Positions 1 to 11,000 of a stretch of DNA of 64,000 bases are shown piece by piece. Position numbers and translations under genes: made by a program. This stretch comes from Zantedeschia hybrid cultivar (taxonomy: Eukaryota; Streptophyta; Magnoliopsida; Alismatales; Araceae). The notes under the pieces were generated by a model. It was given only the letters and a program-made list of their open reading frames with translations. It was not told where the DNA came from and did no database searches. Location: NCBI GenBank assembly GCA_030544215.1, contig JARZZO010000011.1, forward strand, positions 9,534,001 to 9,598,000, in the 5' to 3' direction. The stretch's first letter is position 1; every line of letters starts with the position of its first letter.

Positions 1-2480
1 TTCGGAAGCGGCGCCTTCAGCAAGGGCATCTTCAGCAGCGGCCTCTTCGGCATTTGCTTCTTCAGCATCGGCCTCTTCGGCATCGGCCTCTTCGGTCTCG
101 GCCTCCTCGGCATCAGCTGGAGGCGGGGCCCTCTCCGCCACGAGCTCCTCCCACCAGGATAAAAGCTCCCGGGCTTCCCCGCCCTTTGGCATGGCTTCCC
201 CGGTCAGATCGACGCTCGGGCAGGCCCTCTGGGCGACTGCTAGTCCGAGGTCAAAAACCGCCGAAGAAGCCTGCAGCTGGGCTCGGAGGATCTCCTGGGC
301 ATAGTCGCTCCCGGCCTTGTAGTTGGCCACGGCCGACTCCGCTGCCTTTCCCAGTTCCCGCTTCAAAGTCGACACCTCCTCGATGAGGCGGCGCTTCTCC
401 GAAGCTCCCCGAGCCTCCCTGTCCTGGGTCTGAGCTTTGAAAGTCCGGAATTCGGACTCGACCGCCGCAAGATCGCTCTCGGCCTTCTCCTTGGCCTCAG
501 CGGCGGCACGGGCCTCTGCTGCCCTCTTCTCCAGCTGCTTCCGCGCTTGGGCACTCGCAGTCACGAGCTCCTCAACTAGGGGCTCGATGCGAGGAGCCGC
601 CGAAGTGCCTTCCCCCGAACCAACCGGATGCGCCTCGGCTTCCAGAAGCTTACGCTGAAGCAGCTCCTGACGATGCATCAGGACACGGGTCGTCATCGAA
701 GCCTGCAGATCGAGGGCAGATGAGGGCCAGTAGAATCAAAAGAAGAAGCTGAAGATGAGCTGAAACACTTTCGGGGTGCTCACCTGAACCGACAGACGGG
801 CACTCATCTCCGTCAGATCGGTGATGGAGTGGGCCTTCAGCTCCTCAAAAATTGAAGGGAGAGTGAGGCTGTTGAGCAGACGAAGGCACGTCTGCGGGTC
901 CTCCATGCTCTCCCCCGATGCGGGGTGCCGCCGCTCGAGCTGCGCCCGCGGTTCGGCATCTCCTCCATCGGCTCCTGCCGAAACGGCCGGAGGGGAGTCA
1001 CCCCTCGGCATCTCAGGAGACGCCAATCTTGCAGCCCTTCGGGCCCCGGCGCTCCTCCTGATTAGCTGGACTTCCACCTCTCCCTCGGCCTCCTCTACCC
1101 GGGGGCGCTTCGACGCTCGGCCGCCTCCCCGAGAGGCGAACTTAGTCCTCTGCTCCCTCTCAAGAGCAGCGGCGACTGCACGACCCTCGGCGGAGGCCGC
1201 AGTCCCGAGGCCCCCGCCTCTCGTCCTCGGACCCCCGGTGCCTCGGATAGGCCTGCTCACCGCCTGCGGGGCCGGCGCCCGGCGCGAAGCGCGCTGATCC
1301 GATAGCTGGTCGAGGAGGGTGTCGAGCTGGGCCATTGCTGCAAAGCAAGAAGGGATATCAGAAGCCAAAAACAGCGATCGAGTAAAAGACTCAGAGCCGA
1401 CTTACCCTCGGCCGAAACTTCGTCAGCCTCCAAAGCCGGAAGAGCTTCGGCCGGAGGAGCGGCAGTCCTTCCCCCGCGGCCCCGCGGAGCCTCCCCGGGA
1501 GGTAGGTACGGAAAGATCCGCTCCGGATCACGCTTAGGGTCCGGCCAAACCCCGGCACCTATCAACCGCTCCGCGTCGGAAAGAAGCACCGAAACGTCGT
1601 AAGGGGCCTTCGCCTGAACGTGACCCACGATGGTACTCTGGACGGGAGACAGAACAGGAGGTCCCGAGAGTCCTTCGGCCAGCGGCACCCACTCGGTGGG
1701 GAAGGGCCACACACCCTTCTCCTTCTCCGGCAGAGAGACGAAGATAAACTTCCTCTTCCAGCCATGGATAGACGAAGGCTTCCCAGAGAAAATCCTCCGG
1801 CCAACCCGGGGGACAAAGCAGTACCATTCCGACTTCCCCTGCGTCTGGATCTTGAAGAGATAGCGAAAGACATTGAGGGAGGGGCGGATTTTCACGTGAG
1901 CGAAGACACTCAAGAATCCATACACAGTGCGCCAAGAGTTGGGGAAGAGCTGAGAAGGGGCCAGCCCGTAGAAGCTAAGAAGATTGACGACGAAGGTGGG
2001 GAGAGGGAGACGGAATCCCGCCTCAAAGCTATCGACGTAAATGGAAAAAGACCCCGGGCGAACGGTATTTGCCCTAGTGGCGGAATCGGGCCGAAGGGGG
2101 GTCGTCCAAGAGGGAAGCTGAAAGTAAGAAACTAAGTTCCTCACCTCTACATCCGAAAGGGCACAGCTAGCCCCCGAAGCAACATCCGGGAGGCGGCGTT
2201 CCGAGGTGGAAGCCTGGCCCGAGTCCCGAACTTCCTGAAAAGCCTCGGCCCCGGAAGCCTCGGCCTCGGGAGCCTCGGCCTCAGAAGCCTCGGTCCCAGA
2301 AGCCTCGGTCCCAGAAGCCTCGGCTCCAGAAACCTCAGTCCCGGAAGTTTCGGACCCGGAGCTTTCAGACTCCCCGGACATCGCAGAAGTAAGAGATCCC
2401 GAGGCAAGAGGGTCCGACAAGGAGGGGGGAGTGTACTCCTCGTCCGAAGGGGTAATCTCACTAGAAGAGCTCCGGACCAT
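1..2480 (-). CDS. Antisense accessory ORF of Tat-like element, Transposase_28-like (copy 1, partial)
   Basis: Three exons on the strand opposite to the host element: 2480-1406, 1337-784 and 702 to beyond position 1. Both introns have GT/AG ends and preserve frame. The frame is open throughout, at least 777 codons. The start (2480) is the Met matching the start of copy 2 at 7345. The N-terminal third is acidic and low-complexity. The middle (about residues 130-330) resembles the plant family annotated as putative gypsy-type transposon (Transposase_28), with PSQLFPNSWRTVYGFL and SGKPSSIHGWKRKF blocks. Exon 3 is coiled-coil-like (E/A/K/R rich) and ends in an alanine-glutamate run. A TATA-like TACAAATA lies at 2755-2748. 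Molecular role unknown. Unlike copy 2 it has no stop codon in the visible part. Confidence 0.75.
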
Positions 2481-2747
2481 AAAGCCGCGGAGGGAGGGAA
2501 GAAGACTGAGGCTTACTCGCAGAAAGAAGGAGAGGATCTCTCCTGAACCAGGCGTCGCCTCAAGCCTCCAGACTCCACAGGCAATGCACTCTGAGGGACG
2601 AAGAGCCTCCCCCGGTAGCCGACAAAGCTCGGATGAAGCCTTCAGGAAACTGGCCTCTCGCAGGAGAAGGAAGAAGAGCTCAGGCAGTTGCGGGGGGGAG
2701 CGTAAGCGCGGTAGCAAGAAGAGGAACAGTGCCCCGCAGGGGGCCTG

Positions 2748-2755
2748 TATTTGTA
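2748..2755 (-). promoter_or_regulatory. TATA-like box of antisense gene, copy 1
   Basis: TACAAATA on the minus strand, about 270 bp upstream of the ATG at 2480. It is at the same relative place as a perfect TATAAATA in copy 2 (7074-7081). The position conserved between copies is the main support. Confidence 0.5.
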
Positions 2756-3374
2756 GAGCCCGGTCGATACGCCTCCCGCCGAAGCCTGCGGCCGAGATCG
2801 TCCCGCTCGTCCCGTCGCTCCTTCCGGATGCCCGCCACGTGTGCCGTCCTTCGGCAATGATGGCGGACCGGCTCCGGGACTTGAGGCAAGAAGCGATCAG
2901 CGGCTGACAGCGCTCCGACCCTTCGGCTCACCACTCGGATGCCCGCCACGCGTCTCGATCCGCGGGCGACAAAGGGAGCGGCGGCAATCCGAGCGGAGCC
3001 TCGGGCAGAGAGCCGGGGCGATCCGCGACCCACGGGCGGTCGGGATCCGTTTGTGTTTTCTCCAGAGCGGTTGGATGCGCGACGCGTGTCCCGTGCTTCC
3101 TCGCGAAGCGACGCGCCGTCCCGTCCGTTTAATGAGGCCTGACGCGGGTCAGAGGTACCGACCCTTCGGCTTCTCAGCCCTCAGCCTTCGCCGACCCTCT
3201 GGGCAAGGACAAAGCGACCGCACGACCCTCGGCCGACCGAGGGCCTCCTCTTCCAGAAGAAGGGGGAATACGACTCCCAGGAAGACGCCTGCTGTGATTT
3301 TCTTTCTTTTCTGGCAGTTTCAGGCTATACTCTTGCCGTCTCAGAACTGAGGAAGACAAGAGTGGGGGGCTATG

Positions 3375-4519
3375 TGATGCGGCAGAATCCGATTCGGCCC
3401 ATTGCAGCAGGCCCAAACCCCATTCAGCCCAACAGCAGCAGTGCTAGGCCCTCCGGCGGCCTTCGGCCCGCTAGCGGCCCAGCAGCCCTCGGCCCATAAG
3501 CGGCCCCGTCGCTCCCGGCCCAACAGGCTTCAGCCCGTCAGCGGCCCATCAGCCTACGGCCCGGGAACAGCACGGCGGCCCAGGGCCCAGCAGGCTTCGG
3601 CCCGTCAGCGGCCCAACCCCCTCCGGCCCGGTAGCCGAATCCGGCCCACTCCGGTGGCGGATCAGACGCTATGGCGGTTTATCAGTAAGCCTCCTTTTAG
3701 TCCTATATCGGCTGCCACCGTTAACCATCCGCTACCCTCCGCTATAAGTATCCTGCTACTTGTGGCCAAGGAGGGGGGGTGGGAAAAACGGATGCCCCTC
3801 TAAGCTTCCGAAACCCCTTAAAGGACTACTGTCCGAATAGGGTTCTAGCTGTTTCCTCTTGCTTCCTGAATCGAATCTTCTTCAGAAGCTAACTTGACCG
3901 TCGGAGGGGGTTCCCCAGGGCTGACGCCCGGGACTCCTGCTGACTGGTTCTTCTTCTTCTTTCCCTCCTGCAGGGGCTCGGTTCGAATCATCGCCGACCT
4001 CCCCGAGTCGGTCTCGGCCGCCGACCTCGGACTCCTCTCCCCGGTCTCGACGCCGAACGCCGGCTGCCCCGCGCCAGGAGACTCGATCTCACGCTGAAGT
4101 AGCCTTCGAACTCGCCGTCCGAGGGCGATCCCGTCGGTCGCCCCGCGCCAGGAGACTCGGCCTCGCGCTGAAGGCGCCTTCGGACCCCCTCGTCGGAGAG
4201 CGAGCCGTCCCCCCGTCCGATCTCGGACTTTCCGGCTTCTGCTCCGACGCCCGTCTACAGCTCCGCCGACAGGAGCTCCTGCTCGCGCCGCGCCTTCGTC
4301 CGACCGAAGGAGCAGCGGCTCACTATCCAAGAGCAGCTCCGGCGGCAGATCGCGCCCCCCGCGGGTGGATCCTCTTCACTCTGAAAGAGCCTCGGCTTCG
4401 CCCCGCTGTGGATCCCCGTCGGGTCCCCTCGTCACCGCTCGATCCGGACCGGCTCCGGATCCTCCTTGTTTCGGATCCCCGTTTGCGGGATCCGGTCGTG
4501 ATAGATCCAGTCTACATCA
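3375..4519 (+). repeat. 3' LTR of copy 1 (1145 bp)
   Basis: Begins TGATGCGGCAG directly after a purine tract and ends GTCTACATCA. The inverted termini TGATG/CATCA match the LTRs at 5580-6444 and 33906-34961. The first third is rich in GGCCCA/GGCCC iterations and contains a TATA-like CTATAAGTAT near 3741. The second half is GC-rich with GATCCG-type runs. Confidence 0.85.
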
Positions 4520-5053
4520 AATATCTTGTAAAGTTTTCTATCAAATAGCTAAGCATGCAAACAACTTGCTACTTGCCATAGTTTAATCTGAATTTATATT
4601 ATTTAAAATAAAAAATTGAATTAAATATCTCATAAACTCATTGAGCTCGCAAGCTACTCGATACTTGACTGGAACTCGTTTAATATCTAAATAAATTAAA
4701 TTTGAACAACCATTATAAAAACTTAGTTAGAACTTGAACTCGATTAAAATTAATTGAACTAAGTTTAAAGAGAGCAAAACTCAACTCTACTCCGCTCGTT
4801 TGTAGCCGTAATTATTTTCCTCACCAGGTGCAACACCTCATCCTACTAACTTATATTAATAATCACCCACTTCTTACATTATATAACGATCATCTATCAC
4901 TGTGCTCGACAAGCCCACAAACAATCACACCTGAACAAGTGAAGCCCAATCTTCTCTTAATCTCTATTTTTTATTGATAACCTTATATTAACCTCTAACA
5001 CTGGTGTAACCTTACTTAATCACCAACATGGTGACACTGGTTCAGAAACACCT
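4520..5053. other. 3' flank of GST gene 1, no gene seen
   Basis: AT-rich sequence between the copy-1 LTR and the stop codon of GST gene 1. No coding or repeat structure recognised. It should contain the 3' UTR of the minus-strand GST gene. Confidence 0.5.
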
Positions 5054-8000
5054 TCAAGATACAGTATTTGGCAGCAGAGTCCTTGCCTTCAGGGCCTGTG
5101 CATACTCCAACATCTTGTCATGGTCAGGCAGCCTGCCTCTGGCAACATCAAGGCTTTCAAAGGCAGTGATGCTGGACAAGATGAATGGTGTAGTCTCCTT
5201 CCTTGCCACTTCCACGCCTGTGATCCCCCTCAGAGCCACAAACCATCCCCCCCAGGGGGCCATGAGCACATCCAGCAGCCCGGGCTTGTCCCCGTGGAAG
5301 AAAGGCCCCTCGCCAGGGAAGTCCATCTTAGTGCCTTCCTCCATTGTCATGAAGTGAGCCTTGATCTCCTCCCCTATCTTCCTGAGATCTCCTGGCATGG
5401 ACTTGGTGTCAAAGACTAACCTGCTTGTTGCCACCAGCTTCAAGGTTGCAAGTGGTCATCAGTTTGTAGCTGATCTAACAGGGGAGGTAAATGATGGTGA
5501 TGATGATGACAATAATAACTGCAGATGTAATTTGTACCGTACATAATTTAATCTCCATGACTGGTATAGAGATGGGGCTTGATGTAGCCGAAGCTATCAC
5601 GACCGGATTCCGAAGCTGGAATCCGAAGTTTGGATCTGGAGCTGGGTCGGATCGGTGTAAGAGGCCCGACGGGGATCCGGAAGGCGACGGACGCAGAGAC
5701 GCGGTTGAGGATCCGCGGCCGAGAGTCGCTCGGTCTGAGGTTGGCTTGCCTTCGGAAGGTGGGGGCGAGACTCCTCCGGCCGACGGGCGGGCAGTGCGGG
5801 ACCGAGTCTCCCTCGGTCGAAGGGGCAGCCGGTGCACGGCGTCGAGACCGGGGAGAGAAGTCCGAGGTCGGCGGCCGAGACCGACTCGGAGAGGTCGGCG
5901 ACGATTCAAATCGAGCCCCTGCAGGAGGGAAAGAAGAAGAAACCGGTCAGTAGGAGTCCCGGGCTTCGGCCCTTAGGAACCCCCTCCGACGATTAAGTTA
6001 GCTTCTGAAGATGATTCAATTCAGAAGGGAAAGAGTAGCTTTTATGCTATTTGGACTATAGTCCTTGAGGGTCACGGAGACATATCTTTGGCAATAAATA
6101 GCGGTGTATTTATAGCGAAGGATAGAGGATGGTTAACGGTGACAGCCGATATAGGACTATGTTCCGGGCTTACTGGTAAACCACCATAGTGCCTAATCCT
6201 CCACCGGAGTGGGCCGAACACGGCTGTTGGGCCGAAGGGGGTTGGGCCGCTGATGGGCCGAAGCCTGCTGGGCCGAGGGCTACTGTGCCGCTTACGGGCC
6301 GAAGGCTGTTGGGCCGCTGATGGGCCGAAGCCTGTTGGGTCGAGGGCTACTGTGCCGCTTACGGGCCGAAGGCTGTTGGGCCGCTGATGGGCCGAACCGG
6401 GGTTGGGCTTGTTTTAATGGGCCGAATCGGATTCTGCCTCATCACATAACCCCCCACTCTTGTCTTCCTCAGTTCTGAGATGGCGAGAGTATAGTCCGAA
6501 GCCTTTTTTGAGAAATAACATAACATGTGTTTTATCCGAGGCATTATGTTCTCTTTCTTAAGAAGAGGATGCCCTCGGTCGGCCGAGGGTCAGCAGTCAC
6601 TTATCCGTCTTCATTCGGAATGTAGCGACGAAGGCCTTTACCTCTGAGGGCGAAGGGCCGAGCCTTCCGACGTGTCAGGCTCAATTAAATGGACGGGACG
6701 GGCGTCGCTTTTTCCGTCAGAACGGTCGCTTCGCGAAGAAGCACAGGACATGCGTCGCGCATCCGGCCGCTCCGTTAAAAGCACAAAAAGATCCTGGCCG
6801 CTCGCGGGTCACCTCGGCTCTCTGCCCGAGGTTCCACTCGGATTGCCGCCTCTCCCTTCCTCGGTACGCGGATCGGAACACGTGGCGGGCATCCGAGTGA
6901 TCAGCCGAAGAGTCGGCGCGCTTTCGGCCGTTGATCTTTCTGCTTCAATTCCCGGAGTCTGCCCGTCATCATTACCGAAGGACGGTACACGTGGCGCGCA
7001 TCCGAGAGAAGCGGCGAGACGAAGGGAAAGATCTCGGCCGTTGGCTTCGGCGGGAAGGGTTTCGAACAACGCCTATAAATAGGAACCCCTCGCAGGGCAC
7101 TGTTCTTCTTCCTGCTTCCCGCGCCTGCGTTCCCCTGCGATCATCCGAGCTCTCCTTCCTCTCCAGCGACAGGCTAGCCTTATGGAGGTGTTTTCCGAGC
7201 TCGCCGGTTGTCGCAGGAAGATCTCCATCTCCCGGAGCGATTGCTGGGGGAGTTCTGTGGCTTGAGAGGCTGCGTCTGATCCAGGAGAGATCTTTTTCCC
7301 TTTGAGGGTAAGCCTCAATCTCCTTTCTCCATCTCCGTGACCTTATGCCCCGCAGTCCTTCTTCGAGCGAGATTACCCCTTCAGACGAGGAGTATACCCC
7401 GTCTCATTCCCCCAAGTCTTCTCTGTCATCTCCTCTTACTCTGCACTCCCTTGCTTCTGCTATGGCCGAAGAGGCCGAGGCCTCCGGTGCCGAAGGGTCC
7501 GAGGAGGTTCATACCCCGGGCCAGCCTTCCTCCTCGGGACGTCGTCGTCCCGAGACTGCTTCGGAAGCAGCCTGCGCCCTCTCGGATGACGGGGTCAGTT
7601 ACATTGCTTCTTACTACCAACTCCCTTCATGGATGACCCCCTATCGGCCTGGTTCGAATACCAGGGCCAACACTCCTCGCCCGGGTAGTTTTTCTATTTA
7701 CGAAGAAAGCTTCCGGGCGGACTTTCGTTTTCCTCTCTCCACCTTCGTCATCAACCTCCTCTGCTTCTACGGGCTCCCCCCGTCTCAATTTTTTCCCAAT
7801 TCTTGGCGCACAGTCTATGCCTTCTTGGCTGTGTTTGCCCATGCGCAGATCATGCCCTCGGTCAACATCTTCCGCTACCTCTTCAAAATTCAAAGGCAGG
7901 GGAGATCTGAGTGGTATAGTTTTGTCCCTCGTCTTGGTCGAGGCATCTTCTCCGGGAAGCCTTCGTCCATTCACGGCTGGAAGAGGAATTTCATTATAGT

Positions 8001-11000
8001 TTCTCTTCTGGAGAATGAGAGGAGCGTGTGGCCCTTTCCTATCGAATGGGCACAGCTGGCCGCATGCCTTTCCGATCCTCCCACCCTTAATTCTGTCCAG
8101 CGCAATATCGTGGGCCATATTGAAGCCGCGGCTCCGTATGATATTTCGGAACTTTTCAGCAAGCCGGAGCTGCTTGTGGGTGCCGGGGCATGGCCGGATC
8201 CGACGAGGGATCCGGAGCGGGCTTTCCCTTACCTTCCCCCCGAGGAGACTTCACGGGGGATCGAAGGAAGCGCTGGGGCCGCTCCTCCGGCCGAAGCTCC
8301 TCCGGCCGCCGAGGTTGCTGAAGCTTCGGCCGAGGGTAAGTCGGTCTTGAGTTGTAACCTTTGTGTGTTATTATCGTCTAACACTTCTTCTCCTGTTTGT
8401 AGCAATGTCTGGGATCTAGGGCCTTCTTAGCCGGATAGCCCAGCAGCGCGGCCAACTCCAGCCATCTCGTCCGCAGGCGGCAGGAGGGTCTGGACGAGGT
8501 ACCATGGCCCCGAGCGTCCGAGCCGGGATCACAATGACAGCGGCCTCCTCCGAGGGCCGTACTGCTGCTGCCGCTCTTGAGAGGGAGCGGAAAAGTAAGT
8601 CGGCTGCCCGAAGGGGCGGTCGTCCGTCTAAGCGGAGCCGGGCGGAGGAGCCTGACGAGGCAGAGCCCCCCCCCCCCCTGGTTAGGAGATCCTCCGTGGC
8701 CCGAAGGGCCCCGAGGCCGGCGTCCCCCGAAGCGCTGAGGGGCGACTCTCCCCCGGCCGTGATGGCGGGGGCGGAGCAGGAAGGCGCTGGGCCGCAGGCG
8801 CCTCGCGCGCAGGAGCGCGAGCCATGGGTCCCCGACCTGGGGATCTATAGAGACGAGAGCGTGGAGGACTCGCAGACGTGCCTGCGTCTGCTTCGCGGCC
8901 TCACCCTCCCGTCGGCTCTGGAGGAGCTGAAGGACCATTCGGCCACTGATATGGCGATGACCAGTGCCCGATTGGCGGTCCAGGTAAGAAGCTTCTTCAT
9001 GTGCCTCAATCTAGCTTTCCCTTAGCTTATTTCGGATTTGCTGACCCTTATCCGCTTTTGGCCGCAGGCCGCGGTCACGGGTAGCGTCCTGATCCATCGT
9101 CAGGCGCTCCTCCGGGATCAACTTCTGGAGGCTGAGAGGGCGTCAGCATCGGCGGGTTCGGGCGAGGGTCCTTCGGCTGGAGGCGACTTCAAGTCTGGCG
9201 TCGATCGGCTCTTAGCTACGAACGCCCGGATGCGGGCGCAACTGGAGGAGCAGGCAGCGGCGACTCGGGCTTCTTCCGAGGCCAAAGCGAAGGCCGAGCG
9301 GGAGAAGGAGAAGCTCGAGCGAGAGCTGGCGGCGGTTCGGGTCGAGAATCAGGCCCTTAAGGCCGAGATCCAGGACAAGGACGTCCGGCGGGCTTCGGAT
9401 AGCTGTCGCCATGCCGAGGAGCTGTCGGCCTTGAAGCTGGAGCTAGAGGAGGCGGTCGATTTGGCCGTGGCCGATTACAAGGCTGGCCCAGACTTCGCCG
9501 AGGAGATAATCCAGGCACAGCTTCTAGTGGCCTCCTCGGTCTTCTTCATCGGGCTGGCTACCGCCCAGAAGGCTTGCCCAACCGTGGACTTGACCGGGAT
9601 TGCCCTGCCGACGGACGAGGAAGGCGAAGAGCTCCTGTCCTAGTGGAAGGGGCTCGCGGCTGAGAGGGCCCCGGCCTCGGCGGAAGGTGATGAGGCCGTT
9701 CCGGCCGAGGAGACCCCTGTCGAAGCCACCCCGTCTGAAGCCGTGCAGATAGTCAATTCTCCCTCCCCATCTCCTGGCCGAAGCCCAGTTGATGTGGATG
9801 AGGGGAATACCGAGGGCTAATACGGGGGCCTGTCCCGGTTTTTGTTCTTCTTTTGTAAGCCTGCGGCCAGGTGGATGGCCGATTTTGTACTTTCTTCGCT
9901 GTATATATACAGGAAGTATTTTTTGGCTTTACCTTGGTACTGTCCATGAACGATTGAATCTGAGACCTTGTCGTTGTTTTAGTTGCGGCTTGCATGGCCG
10001 AGACCGACGTAGGTTCGGATACGAAGTCGATAAAATGTCGCCATCGATAGTATATGCGGCCGGGGCCTTTACTAACGTGGTTTATTCGATCCGAGGGGAT
10101 ATCCTGCCGCTCCCGACGCGGTTCGTGTGGCCGAAGCCATTCCCGGTACGGTTTACACGGATTTAAAGATATACCTTGCCGCTTCCCGACCCGGTATACA
10201 TGGTCGGAGCCATCCTCGGATCAAGTTACCTGCGGGCTTAGAAAACCATGCCGCTTCCCGATCGGTACGGGTTACTCGCGGACTTATAAATATACCGTGC
10301 CGCTTCCCGATCCGGTACACATGGCCGAAGCCACTCTCGGTTCAGGTTACCTGCGGGCTTAGAAAACCATGCCGCTTCCCGATCGGTACGAGTTACTCGC
10401 GAACTTATAAATATACCGTGCCGCTTCCCGATCCGGTACACATGGCCAAAGCCACTCTCGGTTCAGGTTACCTGCGGGCTTAGAAAACCATGCCGCTTCC
10501 CGATCGGTACGGGTTACTCGCGGACTTATAAATATACCGTGCCGCTTCCCGATCCGGTACACATGGCCGAAGCCACTCTCGGTTCAGGTTACCTGCGGGC
10601 TTAGAAAACCATGCCGCTTCCCGATAGGTACAGGTTACTCGCGGACTTATAAATATACCGTGCCGCTTCCCGATCCGGTACACATGGCCGAAGCCACTCT
10701 CGGTTCAGGTTACCTGCGGGCTTAGAAAACCATGCCGCTTCCCGATCGGTACGGGTTACTCGCGGACTTTTAAATATACCGTGCCGCTTCCCGATCCGGT
10801 ACACATGGCCGAAGCCACTCTCGGTTCAGGTTACCTGCGGGCTTAGAAAACCATGCCGCTTCCCGATCGGTACGGGTTACTCGCGGACTTATAAATATAC
10901 CGTGCCTCTTCCCGATCCGGTACACATGGCCGAAGCCACTCTCGGTTCAGGTTACCTGCGGGTTTAGAAAACCATGCCGCTTCCCGATCGGTACAGGTTA

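Larger units (their letters stand above)
1..4519 (+). mobile_element. Tat-like Ty3/gypsy LTR retrotransposon, 3' part (copy 1)
   Basis: The 3' portion of a GC-rich LTR element, cut by the window start. It contains an antisense three-exon gene (2480 down past position 1), a purine-rich tract at about 3352-3374 (GACAAGAGTGGGGGGCTATG) and a 3' LTR at 3375-4519 that starts TGATG and ends CATCA. The same parts in inverted order are found in the complete element at 5580-16358, which fixes the orientation as plus. The 5' LTR, PBS, gag and any pol lie outside the window, so autonomy cannot be judged. The assignment to the Tat group rests on the antisense accessory ORF and on comparison with copy 2. 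Confidence 0.85.

Noticed and set aside
1620..2135. 171-codon plus-strand ORF and similar ORFs opposite the Transposase_28-like exons
   Set aside because: Mirror frames of a GC-rich coding sequence. Splice structure and the second copy support the other strand.
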